Assembly: GCA_047967505.1 (NCBI GenBank) | Contig: CM106539.1 | Reading direction: 5' to 3' (one strand) | Origin: Dipteris shenzhenensis | Taxonomy: Eukaryota; Polypodiophyta; Polypodiopsida; Gleicheniales | DNA length: 64,000 nucleotides | Notes under the pieces: generated by a model | Seen by the model: the letters and a program-made list of their open reading frames with translations, nothing else | Told to the model about the DNA's origin: nothing | Databases searched by the model: none | Translations under genes and position numbers: made by a program | Shown: one piece after another, positions 1-11,324 of the stretch | Numbering within the stretch: the first letter of the stretch is position 1 | Layout: each line of letters opens with the position of its first letter

Positions 1-794
1 TCATGCTTTGTATTGCTTGGATCGAATAGCTTGGTAGATGCCATTCTTTGTGTGGTATTTGATTCAGCTATATAAAGACACACCCTAACATTGGGTGTCT
101 AGAGGTTGACCCTTATGACTTGTTTGTCCTTACTTAAATAGATATTGTTGGAATGCCAGTCATGGACTAGACCTACAAGGTGTAAGAATGGTCTCCCAAC
201 TATGGCCTTGTATCCACATTGGCTATAGAAATCCATCACCACAAACCCAACTTGGTAAGTGAAGCTAAAGACAATGATTTTAATTTCTCTGAGCAATCCT
301 GTCAGCTAGGTTGTGCCTCCATCTGCTAGTTTCAATACCAAGGAGGTGCTCCCTAAGTAGGGTTTTCCCCATTTTTCCCAACATTTTTTTGTGACCACTC
401 GCATCAGCTCCCCCATCTAGAGTGGCTGTCAAATGATTATGTTGATAGGAAATTGGAAGCATAGAGTTTGTGTCATCACTCTTAAAATATTGCCCCATAT
501 TATTGATGGGAATCTTAGGGAGGTCTTGGGACTCTTCTAGAGGCTCTACCATTTTGGGGACTAAGGATTCTAGCGCCCCTATCTCCCCATTCATCCAATC
601 TTTGAGGCCTCTCCATAGAGAAAGATTTTCTTGTAGTAATTCCTCAATTGTCATCTTGACGTATATGGATAAAATGAGGATAGTACAACAATGTCTTGAG
701 GCCCTAAGTGAGTAGATTCCCTACTTGCAGAGGCTGGCTCTTCAAAGCCATAGAAGAATACATCATCCTCCTTTAATTATTGCAGGAAGGGGTC
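1..794 (-). pseudogene. Ty3/gypsy gag-protease relic (5' side of copia insertion)
   Basis: Reading the minus strand from about 654 down to 99 gives a decayed retropepsin. The active-site region reads as TATLDGGAD near 400-430 and, after a frameshift near 285-296, the family's second landmark follows: VGFVVMDFYSQ, then IVGRPFL and VHDW (about 150-240). These are the usual D-[ST]-G and LGRPxL...DW motifs of plant gypsy proteases. The stretch upstream (430-654) is acidic and may be the gag-protease linker. The relic breaks off at a copia element inserted at 800; minus-strand coding-like sequence resumes beyond it at 6693-7002. The element is non-functional because of the frameshift and the insertion. 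The family assignment is from motifs only. Confidence 0.6.
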
Positions 795-799
795 CTGGT

Positions 800-970
800 T
801 GTGGGGGTTAAAGGTCACTGTGCCTTTACCCCGGTTATGTACAATACTCAAACACATATATAAATGAATGAAAAAGAAGATTAGGGTGGTTCCGCACCCA
901 CCAAAACTTGTGTGGCTCTCTGTCTCTCTCTCTCCTTCTTCTGTTCTTGCTTCCGTTGAGAGCACTCTCA
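800..970 (+). repeat. 5' LTR of copia element
   Basis: A 171-bp direct repeat of 6517-6687 with TG...CA ends. A TATA-like CATATATAAAT lies at 855-865 and would be the Pol II promoter; a CT-rich tract (TCTGTCTCTCTC) near the end is probably U5. This is very short for a copia LTR. Confidence 0.95.
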
Positions 971-972
971 AC

Positions 973-984
973 TGGTATCAGAGC
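973..984 (+). promoter_or_regulatory. Primer binding site (initiator tRNA-Met)
   Basis: TGGTATCAGAGC lies two bases after the 5' LTR and is complementary to the 3' end of plant initiator tRNA-Met, the standard primer for plant copia elements. Confidence 0.9.
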
Positions 985-2411
985 TCGGGTGATCTAGCTG
1001 AGCGTGCGTGAATGCTTGAAGCTCAGCAGCTCTGTGAGAGGAAGGAGAAGCTCTGTGGGAAGCTTTGTGGGCGACTTTACTTGCATCCGAGTGTGCAGAG
1101 ACCTTGGAGGAACCTTTGGAAAAGTTACTTTGGCTTTGTGAAGTGGTTTTGAGAGCGTGTTAAGAGTTTTCAAAGAAAAAGTCGTTTTTTGAACTTTTCC
1201 CTGTTCCGTTCGACGACAGAGACTCCATATTGACTTGTAGAGGCAACTATTGCTTGCTTTTGGTGTCCACTTCACTTCAGGAGCTTGGAAACACCTTCAT
1301 TCTTGAATCTGGGATCATTTCATTGGATTTCTGACTCACTGTGTCAGTTCCTGCGTTTTTTGCCAGGGTGTTGGAACTCAAGTTTAAAGCAACCATTTGC
1401 AAATCTATCAGTTCCGATGGACTCAGGAGGTCCTAAAACTTCTATGTTGCTCATCGTTCGCACTCCGGTGGAGTTTACAAACAGCTCTCTTTCCAAAAAC
1501 GTTTTTCAGTCCGTGTGTTGGACCCAGTGATTGAGACCACGGTTTCCAAAACCCCATCTATCCCATTGCGTTCCGGACGCCCAAAAACCCCTACCTGTCA
1601 GTTCTTGCGCAATTCGGTGGAGGATTTTTAGAGTTATAGATCTCTGTGTATTCGATTTCATCTCTCTGTTATGCATTTTTCATTCTAAGGTTTTGAAACC
1701 TTAGATTTATGCCACATGGCAGTGGATAAGTATTGACTCCCATTTCTCACTCATCGTTTGGGATTTTGGAGTTCTGGCAGAAGAGAGATATTTGCAGATT
1801 TTCTTGCTGAGTCCGATTATGCAATGGCGCTCATGTTTTGAGGCATCTCAGGTTCTATTTTCAGTAGCGGTCATTACCGTAGGACTATGATTTCTTGAGC
1901 ATACCTTATGCAGATCACTCTAGTTGCAGTTTGAGCAGTGTGCGCTCATTCGTGGTGTGCATTGGGTTGCAGTGGATGATTTATAGGCCATTTGGATGCA
2001 TTGCGGTCCTTATTGGATGCGCTGATAGGCCCAAATTGCCTTGTGGGATGCTATTTTTTATGGATGCTTTGCACATGGATGCTATTTTAAGCTGAGGGAC
2101 AGCTTTGACACATTGCAGGTGATGCACTGATAGTGCTATGCTCTCTTGGATGAGATATTATTGATGCATATGCCAGTGGACGGTGTTTATGCTTGAGTCA
2201 TTTGGCACTTATTGGCATTTTCTTTTGGGCCAGATTTGCTCATATGGATGCATAGTATATGCACATGAGTCAGATGTATCTTTTGATGCTTTGAGCTTTG
2301 AGTTTTGGTGACATTTCACTCTTTTGTGGCATACACATTTGGATGCACGTGGTATTTGTTGTGATTCTCTCTTGCAGGCACTAGCATTTGGGATTTTGCT
2401 TTATTTGCATC
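985..2411 (+). other. Long untranslated leader of copia element
   Basis: 1.43 kb between the PBS and the gag start with no convincing open frame; short open stretches are scattered and show no domain. Its second half is T/G-rich with repeated words such as TTTGGATGCA and GGATGC. It presumably carries packaging and dimerisation signals; that is inference. Confidence 0.6.
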
Positions 2412-3632
2412 ATGGCATCCTCTTCCATGTCTGAAAAGGAGTTTTTCAGCATTAAAAAGTTTGATGGGACAAACTTTTCTTTGTGGAAAGAACAAATAAG
2501 GGATGTGCTTATTCAAAAGAAGCAAATTAAACCCTTGGCAGGGATTGAAGCTAAGCCTGCGGATATGTCTGAGGATGATTGGAATGAGTTGAATGCATTA
2601 GCAAAGTCTACTATTAGACTTCATCTTGCAGAGTCAGTTTATTTCACAGTAGTAAATGAGCAGACTATGGAAGATTTGTGGAAGAAACTGTGTGCCACTT
2701 ATGAGAAGGAAACTGCTTCTAATAAAGTTTACCTCATGAAGAGGTTGTTTGAGCTGCAGATGAAGGAAGGGGTCTCCATTGCTTCTCACTTGAATGAATT
2801 CAATATTATTTTCAGCCAGCTTCAGGCTCAGAAAATGAATTTTGATGCGGAGACTAAGGCAATATTTCTCTTATGTTCATTGCCATCCTCATGGGATACC
2901 TTCCGTACAGCTGTCAGTAACTCTGCACCTGGTGGAGTACTGAAATTTGATGATGTTGTGGGTAGCTTGTTGGCCGAGGAGATTAGACAGAAGTCTATGG
3001 ATGGCAACAAGCAGGATGCAGCCTTAAATGTGCAAAGGGGCAGATTACAGTTCAGGGGGAAGTCCCAAGAAAGAGGGAAGTCTCGTAGCAAATCCAGGGC
3101 ACGAAACATTGAGTGTTACCATTGTGGCAAGAAGGGCCGTATGAAAAAGGATTGCTACAAGCTGAAAAGAGAGCAAAAGGATAAGAAAAAGAATGCAAAT
3201 TGGGGTGCAAATCAAAAGGAAGAGACTCCAAGGGAGGACAAAGGAAAAGTGAAGATCGAGGAGATCAATGCAGTCACACATGATAGTGACAATGATGTTC
3301 TCTTCATGTCTACTTTATCTGCAGATTTGCTTACCACTTCAGATGATGCATATTCCCAGGATTGGATTTTGGATTCTGGTGCTTCATTCCATGTTACTCC
3401 CCATAGGGAATGGTTCTCCACTTATGATAGTGGAAAGACAGGTTGTGTGCATCTTGGAAATGACTATGCATGTGACACAGTGGGAGCAGGTGACATAAAG
3501 TTTTCTTTTGCAAATGGGTCTGCATTTGTTTTGAAACATGTGAGACATGTGCCTAAGCTGACCAAGAGTCTTATTTCAGTGGGTCAGCTAGATGATGCTG
3601 GTTTTCACACCACTTTTGGCTTTCAGAATTGA
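2412..3632 (+). pseudogene. Copia gag and protease (ends at in-frame TGA)
   Basis: The start is taken at the ATG at 2412 (MASSSMSEKEFF), which begins the conserved copia Gag N-terminus with FDGTNFSLWKEQIRDVL. The Gag capsid-like domain occupies roughly residues 10-200. A basic linker and a CCHC knuckle follow at 3114-3155, reading CYHCGKKGRMKKDC: the histidine position is Arg, so the knuckle is probably impaired. The protease active site WILDSGAS lies near residue 321 (3372). The frame stops at TGA 3630-3632, where the family usually has Trp (N-W-K-I before KGS), consistent with a single TGG to TGA change; the same frame continues as pre-integrase afterwards. As it stands it encodes a truncated Gag-protease. 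Confidence 0.9.
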
Positions 3633-4255
3633 AAAATTCAGAAGGGCTCTATGCTTTTGGCCAGGGGTGCCAAGTGTGGGACTTTGTATCCCTTACATGT
3701 ATCAGGGGTATTTGATCATGTTGTTGCAATAACCGAGCAGCCAAGCACTCCTTTGTGGCATTGCAGGTTGGGGCACATGAGCCAGAATGGAATGAAACTC
3801 TTATGCCGTTTGGGTTATGTACCGCATTTGAGTTTCTCTGATTTTGAATTTTGTGAGCACTGTCTCTATGGGAAGCAGACTAAATCAGCCCATAAAAGAA
3901 AAGGAAAGAAAGAGTTTGAAATGCTTGATTTGGTGCATTCAGACGTATGTGGTCCCATGCCTACACGGTCATTAGGCGGGGCTGAATACTATGTGACATT
4001 CATTGATGATGCAACTAGGAAAGTGTGGGCTTATGCTATAGCTCGGAAGAGTGATGTGTTCCAGGTATTTCAGAAATGGCTGGCCTTGGTTGAGAATCAG
4101 TCAGGTAGAATGCTTAAATGCCTACGGACTGACAATGGTGGAGAGTATCTCTCTCATGACTTTCAGCATTTCTGTGATACACGTGGGATTAAGAGGGAGC
4201 TCACATCCCCTCGTACTCCAGAGCAAAATCCAGTTGCAGAAAAGATGAACCGAGG
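3633..4255 (+). pseudogene. Copia integrase, N-terminal and catalytic core
   Basis: This continues the gag frame after the TGA. The pre-integrase zinc-binding part shows WHCRLGHMS and FCEHCLYGKQ (H-H-C-C). The catalytic core shows the first Asp in LVHSDVCGPM, the second in LRTDNGGEY, and the Glu in NPVAEKMNR. The frame is lost at about 4247-4256, where several codons of the conserved NR....R.ML stretch are missing, and resumes one frame over at 4256. The element therefore cannot make an intact integrase. Confidence 0.88.
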
Positions 4256-4651
4256 TTGCAATGCATGCTTTCCAATGCAAGTCTGTCTGGTGGTTTTTGG
4301 GCTGAGGCAATGAAGACTGCAGTGCATGTGATCAATAGATCACCTAGTAAGAGTTTGGATGGTGGTATTCTTGAAGAGGCATGGAGTGGCAAGAAGCCCT
4401 CTTACTCTCATTTGCATATATTTGGGTGTGAGGCATATGCACATGTGCCAAAAGAGCTTCGAAAGAAGCTAGATCCTAAGTCTAGGAAATGCATCTTTCT
4501 GGGTTATGGTGAAAGTGGAGAGATGGGCTATCGTCTCTAGGATCCAGAAGCAAAGAAGATCATACGCAGCCATGATGTGGTCTTCAATGAGAAGAAGATG
4601 CATAAGGCACCCATGAGGGATGTGGAAATGAGGAGAATCACTTTCTAGGAT
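4256..4651 (+). pseudogene. Copia integrase C-terminal part with two nonsense codons
   Basis: The frame shifts after the deletion. It reads MLSNASLSGGFWAEA and then the conserved HVPKELRKKLDPKSRK and FLGYGESG of the copia integrase C-terminus. TAG at about 4538-4540 falls where the family has Trp or a similar residue (GYRL-x-DPE), and a second TAG occurs at about 4647-4649. Downstream the same frame opens into reverse transcriptase. These lesions leave the domain order readable but abolish the polyprotein. Confidence 0.85.
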
Positions 4652-6463
4652 GTGAATCCACCTGCATATGTTGATAGACAGCAAGCTGTCCATGCACCAA
4701 ATGTGCAAGAAATGGTACAACCAAGTACTCCCACAGGTATACAATCAAGGGTAGATGATGGATCATCTATCGGTGGAAATGATGAGCCAAATGTGGCTGA
4801 TATGCAGGTGGGACAGCAAGCTGAAATGCCCTTGAGAAGATCATCTAGAGTGTTTAGACCACCTGATAGGTTTGTTCCAGGGGTAGACTATGTGATGCTT
4901 ACTGATTGTGGGGAGGCTTCTTGCTACAAAGAGGCTATGATGCGTGAGGATCAACGCAAGTGGGAGTATGCTATGCAATCAGAGATGAGTTCACTTATGA
5001 AGAATAAGACTTGGGACTTGGTTTCTTTGCCACATGGAAGGAAAGCATTGCCATGTAAATGGGTCTACAAGATGAAGGTCACAGGTGATGATGTGCCTAG
5101 GTACAAGGCCCATTTGATTGCTAAAGGGTTCAAGCAAGAGAAGGGTGTGGACTTTGATGAGATATTCTCTCCGGTTGTGAAGATGACCACACTTAGATGC
5201 ATGCTTGGACTAGTGGTAGCAGAGGATATGGAGCTTATGCAGATGGATGTCAAGACAGCTTTCTTGCATGGGGATTTGCATGAGGAAATTTACATGGTGC
5301 AGCCGGAAGGCTTTGAAGAAAAGGGCAAAGAGCATTTAGTTTGCAAGCTGAAGAAGAGTCTCTATGGTCTTAAGCAAGCACGTAGAGAATGGTATCAGAA
5401 GTTTGATGCTTTCATTCGGTCCCAGGGTTTTAGAAGGAGTGAAATTGATCACTGCCTCTACACTAAAAGAGCTAAGGATAATAGCCTGATAATCCTGGCA
5501 CTATATGTGGATGATATGCTATTGGCTAGCAAGAATACTTATGAGCTAGATGCTTTAAAGGCCAAGTTGCATGAGGCCTTTGATATGAAGGATTTGGGAC
5601 TTGCAGGTCATATTCTTGGTATGCGCATCACGCGTGATCGGAGTAGGAAACTCCTTTGGCTTTCACAAAAAGAGTATGTTACAAAAGTATTGCAGCGTTT
5701 CAATATGGAGGGGGGGAAGGCAATGAGTACTCCATTGCCTCCATATGTGAAACTGAGTCATACAGATAGTCCCAAATCAGATGAGGAAAGGGCCATGATG
5801 GCCAAGGTTCCTTATGCATCAGCGGTTGGGAGTCTTATGTATGCTATGATAGCTACTAGACCAGACATTGCATTTGCAGTGGGAGTTGTTAGTCGGTATA
5901 TGGCTAATCCAGGAAAGAGGCATTGGGAGGCAGTTAAGTGCATCATGAGGTACATGAAGGGTACCAAGGAGATGTGCATTTGCTTTGGTAAAGGAGACAT
6001 GCGTGTACTTGGGTACACAGATTCAGACTATGCAGGGCATGTGGATAGTAGGAGATCCACTTCTAGTTATGTGTTCACCTTTGCAGGTGGTGCAGTGTCG
6101 TGGATGTCTCATGCACAGAAGTGCATTGCTTTGTCTACCACAGAGGCTAAGTATGTTGCAGCCACAGAGGGTTGCAAGGAGGCTATATGGCTTGATCGGC
6201 TAGTGGGAGATTTGGGGATTCATACAGGTGTACCGACATTGCATAGTGATTCCATGAGTGCTATTCAGCTAGCACGGAATCCGGTCTTTCATGCAAAGAC
6301 CAAACACATTGAGGTCAGGTACCATTTCATTAGGGAGGTACTTGAGGACAAGCGCATAGAGCTTGTCAAGGTTCATACAGATGATAACCCTGCAGATATG
6401 CTGACGAAGAGTCTACCTAGTCAGCGGTTTGAGTATTGTCGTGTATTGATGGGCATTGGATAG
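4652..6463 (+). CDS. Copia reverse transcriptase-RNase H (open segment of broken pol)
   Basis: An open 603-codon segment in the same frame as the integrase tail. A proline/charged linker precedes the conserved WEYAMQSEMSSLMKNKTW and the RT fingers (ALPCKWVYKMK). The palm signature YVDDM lies at 5503-5517, and SLYGLKQA just before it. The RNase H part carries YTDSDYAGH (first Asp) and the RSTSSYVF motif. At 6143-6151 the family's TEAEY reads TEAKY, so the acidic residue usually counted as catalytic appears to be Lys. The product ends LTKSLPSQRFEYCR, typical of copia. There is no separate start signal; in an active element this would be released from the polyprotein. Confidence 0.9.
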   Translation: MNPPAYVDRQQAVHAPNVQEMVQPSTPTGIQSRVDDGSSIGGNDEPNVADMQVGQQAEMPLRRSSRVFRPPDRFVPGVDYVMLTDCGEASCYKEAMMREDQRKWEYAMQSEMSSLMKNKTWDLVSLPHGRKALPCKWVYKMKVTGDDVPRYKAHLIAKGFKQEKGVDFDEIFSPVVKMTTLRCMLGLVVAEDMELMQMDVKTAFLHGDLHEEIYMVQPEGFEEKGKEHLVCKLKKSLYGLKQARREWYQKFDAFIRSQGFRRSEIDHCLYTKRAKDNSLIILALYVDDMLLASKNTYELDALKAKLHEAFDMKDLGLAGHILGMRITRDRSRKLLWLSQKEYVTKVLQRFNMEGGKAMSTPLPPYVKLSHTDSPKSDEERAMMAKVPYASAVGSLMYAMIATRPDIAFAVGVVSRYMANPGKRHWEAVKCIMRYMKGTKEMCICFGKGDMRVLGYTDSDYAGHVDSRRSTSSYVFTFAGGAVSWMSHAQKCIALSTTEAKYVAATEGCKEAIWLDRLVGDLGIHTGVPTLHSDSMSAIQLARNPVFHAKTKHIEVRYHFIREVLEDKRIELVKVHTDDNPADMLTKSLPSQRFEYCRVLMGIG

Positions 6464-6504
6464 TATGCTCACTGGTTGTTCTCCCTTAAAGGCACATTGT
6501 CCTT

Positions 6505-6516
6505 TAAGTGGGAGGT
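6505..6516 (+). promoter_or_regulatory. Polypurine tract of copia element
   Basis: AAGTGGGAGGT directly precedes the 3' LTR at 6517, the usual plus-strand priming site of copia elements. Confidence 0.8.
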
Positions 6517-6687
6517 TGTGGGGGTTAAAGGTCACTGTGCCTTTACCCCGGTTATGTACAATACTCAAACACATATATAAATGAATGAAAAAGAAGATTA
6601 GGGTGGTTCTGCACCCACCAAAACTTGTATGGCTCTCTGTCTCTCTCTCTCCTTCTTCTGTTCTTGCTTCCGTTGAGAGCACTCTCA
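6517..6687 (+). repeat. 3' LTR of copia element
   Basis: A 171-bp direct repeat of the 5' LTR with a handful of substitutions (for example TTCCGCACC against TTCTGCACC). It is followed at once by the CTGGT duplication at 6688-6692. Confidence 0.95.
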
Positions 6688-6692
6688 CTGGT

Positions 6693-7002
6693 CAAACATG
6701 CACTGCATAAGAGTAGGTTCTTTTGTTAAATGGCATCAAGCACCCTCTTCATCAACCTTCTCCAGCACTTGCAAGGCTTTTGTAGCTTAGGAGGTTGTCT
6801 GATAACTTGGATGTATTGGATCCACTCCCTTACTAGTTTTGAACCTTTGGCCAAACTTTTCTTGGTAGTCACTTCCATCTGTGTAGGTCCACATTTGTTG
6901 GCTAAACCAGGATGAATTGAGCTTCATCACCTTCGCATTTTCTTCTCTCTCATAACCATTACATTGAGAAAGAAATTTTGTCTGATATAGTCCTATCCCC
7001 AT
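6693..7002 (-). pseudogene. Gypsy relic continuing on the far side of the copia insertion
   Basis: A minus-strand coding-like stretch (contains MWTYTDGSDYQEKFGQRF and GVDPIHPSYQTTS) ends in a stop near 6787 and runs toward the copia junction at 6693. By position it is the upstream part of the protease relic at 1-794 before the copia insertion. No domain is recognisable, so the gypsy label is inferred from continuity only. Confidence 0.35.
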
Positions 7003-7201
7003 GATGCTTTAGAACCCTTAACCCGATGACACGTAGGGATAGCCCTTAACACTAAGACATGCTGGATAGCTAGGATTAGAACCAAAATTGCAAATTCAAT
7101 TCACTCCAACTCACTTAGGCCACAACTGATTGATAATTGAGGCACCCACTGGGATAGATCTTAACCCAGTGCCATGGGGATAGTATATCCCAATGCCCAT
7201 A

Positions 7202-7509
7202 GGGATATACTAAGCTTAACCTAGCAATTAGGGGTTAGTAGCTAACCCAATGACTTGTGGGGTTAGTAGGATCTACAAAGCTAAAACCTTGAATTTGGAA
7301 TTTTTTAGAAGGGGATCTATTCTTTGACTAACATACATGCACCTAAGGTCTGGTAGGGATATACTAAGTTTAACCTAGCAATTAGGGGTTAGTAGCTAAC
7401 CCAATGACTTGTGGGGTTAGTAGGATCTACAAAGCTAAAACCTTGAATTTGGAATTTTTTAGAAGGGGATCTATTCTTTGATTAACATACATGCACCTAA
7501 GGTCAGGTA
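7202..7509 (+). repeat. Tandem duplication, 2 x 154 bp
   Basis: 7202-7355 and 7356-7509 are almost identical (GGGATATACTAAG...TAACCTAGC...CACCTAAGGTC). The second copy runs straight into the ATGCACCTAAGGTC that begins the gypsy gag at 7491, so the duplication includes the gag start. The words are rich in GGTTAGTAG. Confidence 0.9.
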
Positions 7510-9650
7510 GGATCCTTATAATAGATCCTAGGTCTAAAGATAGCACATCAAATAACATTTTGTCTAGACACCAACCTAGCTTTACATCCATTCAGTCTAG
7601 AACGCCATTTCCTAGTTCCCATTTAGTGCACAAACCACCTCAGGAGGGTACATCTAGCTTGGAGGATTCAATAAGCCTAAGTAGAGAGATGGGAGAAACC
7701 TCCAACACGAGAGCCCTGAAGGCCCCAAATTCTAGTTTAGTTTAACCCCAATCTCCTACCCCACCTATAGCAGCATGCATACAAGATACCTTTAACAACA
7801 TGATGGGGAGGTTTGGATCTCATCAAAATCTAGACATGGTCACTAGGCGAGGTATGGAGCCAATGGAACCTCTAGAGCCAACACAAGCCATAGTGTAAGA
7901 TTTGATATTTTGAGAACCAAGTCCCACAGTGTTCCCAGGTGATCATCCGACCCCGTACACATTCTTCTTTGATTATCAGTCCTACAAGGGTGAGGTTTCC
8001 ATCATGTGAATTCTAAGTACCTAAGCTAAAGGGAAGGATGGTCAATCTAGAAGGCCCACTTGTGATATCTTCCTCATCCCAAGCTTGGTCTCCAAGCATG
8101 GTAATCATCCTACACCCAAATCCAAATCCAATTCCTCTAGGCCATGATGGGAGGCACCGTGCCTATCTCCCAAAAGCCTCCAATATAGCCTTTGAGGCCC
8201 AATGCCCCACACACCACATTGCAAATGCCTGTTTGGATAGGTCCATCCAATTAAACTTATTTTAGGCCACCAGGTCCTTGGAATCCTCCCACTACACCCC
8301 TAATTTTTGGAATAGGTGTTCCATCTTCACAACCACCCCCGATGCCACAAACGGTCCTTCTAGATGAGGCCATGAAAATCTTGGTGCAAGAACTAGGAAG
8401 GGGGGCCATGCCACCTCCAGTGTTTCCTACAAGAGACACAAACCCCTCCAAAAGAAAGCCTATCACAATCTCCAAACTAATCACCAAGTATCTAGGAGAA
8501 GCAAACCCAGTCTCCCATGTAGAGTGTTTTGAGCAAATTTGTGAAACTTTTGATTCCTTAGGAAACGTGTACATGGTCAATCCATGTGGACTAAGCCTTG
8601 ATGGTAAAGCCCAATAAACCAGCTCTATGAGGTAAAGCATAAGGAGATGGAGTCCTTAAGGGACTATATTGCCAGGATTAAGCACTTAAACGATTGATGT
8701 GAATCCCATGAGACTATGAGCAGCATGCAGCACTTGCCCCACTTTCTTATAAGGCTAGGATCCTAAGCTACATGACCGCTTATTTACTATGAATACCACA
8801 TCATTTGAGCCATGTAGTAAGAGAAAAATACTCCTTAATGACAACCTAATGGAGATATCCCAACCAAATAAATCTTCAACCTCATTTGAGGCATCGCAAA
8901 CACTAAAGGCTCCTACTTTTGAGGCTATTAAGGAAGCTAGAACACCCTCCAAAGGGATGAGTGTAGAGGAATTGGCCACCAACTTGATAAATTGGTTAGG
9001 CCAATAATGGAAGGCAAGAGCACCAAAGGAAGTTCCAAGCAACTCCCATCCTTTTTGAAGGAGAGATAATGTGTGGTGTGGGGTATGCAATGGGTACCAT
9101 CCCGACAACATTTGTTTGTGGTTAAGGGTGAGGGCATCACTCTACTGTGTGCATTGTGATCATTGGGGTAACTATGACACCAACCAATGTAGGTATCCCA
9201 AGGTGATCCCCCCAACTAGTATGTCAACCTAGGAAACACCTTACTTTGCCCACCTTGCCTAATACTTCCAATCATAAATAATTGTCAATTCAAGGATTTG
9301 TTCCTATCAATTCAGGTCATATCAAACACAAGCCATCCCACTATCACCACTAGTACTAGGAACCCAACCTCTACTACCACAAATTATTCTAGTCAACCAA
9401 GTACTGGTAGAAGAATTTCCTACTAGCGATGGGGAGGCCTATGAATAGGACTCCCATAGGAGTGACTATCCCCATTACGAGGATCACAGTGGTGTTATCC
9501 AACAAGACTAGTATGTAATGGGTCTATCAATTAGCTCTAATATCAAAAAAGGCTAGAGACATGAATAACACAATGAAAAGACCACCCATTCAATGTTATA
9601 CTCGCCAAAGTTCACATAAGACCAATGAGTGTCCATTCAAGACCATGACG
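7491..9650 (+). pseudogene. Decayed Ty3/gypsy gag
   Basis: It begins MHLRSGRIL at 7491, the signature start of many plant gypsy Gags. A capsid-like stretch at 8342-8620 includes KLITKYLGEANPVSHVECFE. Two CCHC-type knuckles follow: WCGVCNGYHPDNIC from 9077, and YCVHCDHWGNYDTNQC around 9139-9190 with Asn for His. A further degenerate CYTRQSSHKTNEC lies around 9577. Many stops and frame changes separate these pieces, so it is a fossil. No protease or RT follows on this strand. Confidence 0.6.
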
Positions 9651-11320
9651 ACACCAGCAGTTGTGTGCTTTAAGTTCCAATGACCTTATTTTCTAAGAGT
9701 TTTTCCATATAGGGACAACTAACCCATGCTATTAGTATTGGCATTGAATGCACCAGCACAATTTAACTCAGGGGGTAGAATGGACTGTCTTTATAAGGAT
9801 TTTCCAATGAGAAGGCCCTCCACCCCTACTGTGGAACCTAAGTCTAGCATTAATTTGCTAAGCATTGAAAGAGGCTAGGTATCCTCTGTGTCCCTAAATG
9901 TCATCACGAGATTGTATGCAAAAGCCTTTAATAAGGATCTTCATAGGCAATCAAAAAGGGATAAGGCTAGCACGTCATAGCCTATAGAATAGAGTAAACC
10001 TACACAAGTGAATACAAGGAGTGCAACTTGAGTTGGTAAAGGCTAGGATGAGGTCATCATCAATATGGGTCAAATGAGGACACGGGTATAGATTCTTACT
10101 TATCCCAGTGGGTTGCTGAGGTTGTTGGATTGAGCTTTATCCTAGTGAGTTGTTGGCATATTATCCCCAAGAGTTGTCCCTCTTCAAATAATTTTGAAAT
10201 TTCTTATAGCTTCATGATTTGTTGTTTTTGTTGGCATTTGTCTATATACACACCTTAGCAATGATGTAAGCTACCTTTCCCTAGAATTTGAGCACTAAAC
10301 AACAACAACAACATCCTTAAATTGCCCCAAATGCTTCAAAACAACCTCTTTTCACTCACACTTCCCTACACTCTAAAACCAACTAATTTCTACTATTATA
10401 CAAGTATTGGGCAATCATAGGTAGAGAATGAGAGAAGAATCATGCAAGCAAAAGCATACCTTCAACTCCCTAGAAGTGATGCCAAAGAAGTGTAGCTTGT
10501 CAGTGACGCACATGTCATGGGGATCTTGAAGTAATGCTGCTACTCTAAACTTCTCCTTGTGGGGGCCTTGCAATCATGAACTCATCCTCTAATGTCACTC
10601 TAACAACTCCCGACTTGTTATAACCACAAATCCATGAGAGGGAGAAGGGGAAGGGAAGAGGGGGGTGTCAAAGGGAGAGGGCATGAGAGCAAGAAGGAGG
10701 GCTATCAAAGGGAGAGGGAGGGCAGACATGTCATTCATCTAGGGCATAAGGAAAACAATAGAACATTCTAAAAAAGAAGAGATCTTGTATTCCTCAAAAG
10801 TGGCATACAACAAGTGAAGACCAAAGTAAAAATTTTGGCCTTATATATTCCCCACCTTTTAAAGGGAGGGCCAACCCTATGCCTTTTATCTCTACCCTAT
10901 TCTACCATCCTCTTGGGACCATGTGGCTCCAAGGTAAAATTATATCTACCATTATGCCATTTCATAGGAAAATATGGCGGTGTTACAAAAATATGGCGGT
11001 GTTAACTATGTGTTAACAACCTTCACTTAACCAAGAACGAGGAGTCACCATTGAGCTTCTATATTCTTGGTTGTTTGCAATTGAAAACTCTAAAATTGAG
11101 TCTAAGGAGATGCTCTAGTACCCATCATCTTGCAATCCATGTTTTTTGAGAACATGCCCTAAGACAAGTCAGATAGCTTGCACTAAAAGCTTGGAGATAT
11201 AGCTTGCTGACCGAAGGCCAACTAAATGTGTCAACCATTATGGGTGAAAACTTGGAAAGCATAATTACTTAGCAGAGGTTCAATGTATTTTTTGTATATA
11301 GGTATCTTGCTTGATATCTA
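9651..11320. other. Gene-poor interval with a purine-rich patch
   Basis: No open frame here carries a recognisable domain. A G/A-rich plus-strand patch with repeated AGGGAGAGGG words lies at about 10630-10735. Otherwise it is AT-rich with no obvious repeat. Confidence 0.5.
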
Positions 11321-11324
11321 TTCG

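Larger units (their letters stand above)
800..6687 (+). mobile_element. Complete Ty1/copia LTR retrotransposon, pol inactivated
   Basis: A structurally complete copia element. Both LTRs are 171 bp, start TGTGGGGG and end CTCTCA, and differ by only a few bases. A CTGGT target-site duplication flanks it (795-799 and 6688-6692). A tRNA-Met primer site follows the 5' LTR, then a long 1.4-kb leader, then gag, protease, integrase, reverse transcriptase and RNase H in copia order, and a purine-rich PPT before the 3' LTR. Coding is broken by an in-frame TGA at 3630, a frameshift/deletion near 4247-4256, and TAG codons at about 4538 and 4647. The near-identical LTRs suggest a fairly recent insertion into the older gypsy relic around it. 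Confidence 0.95.
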
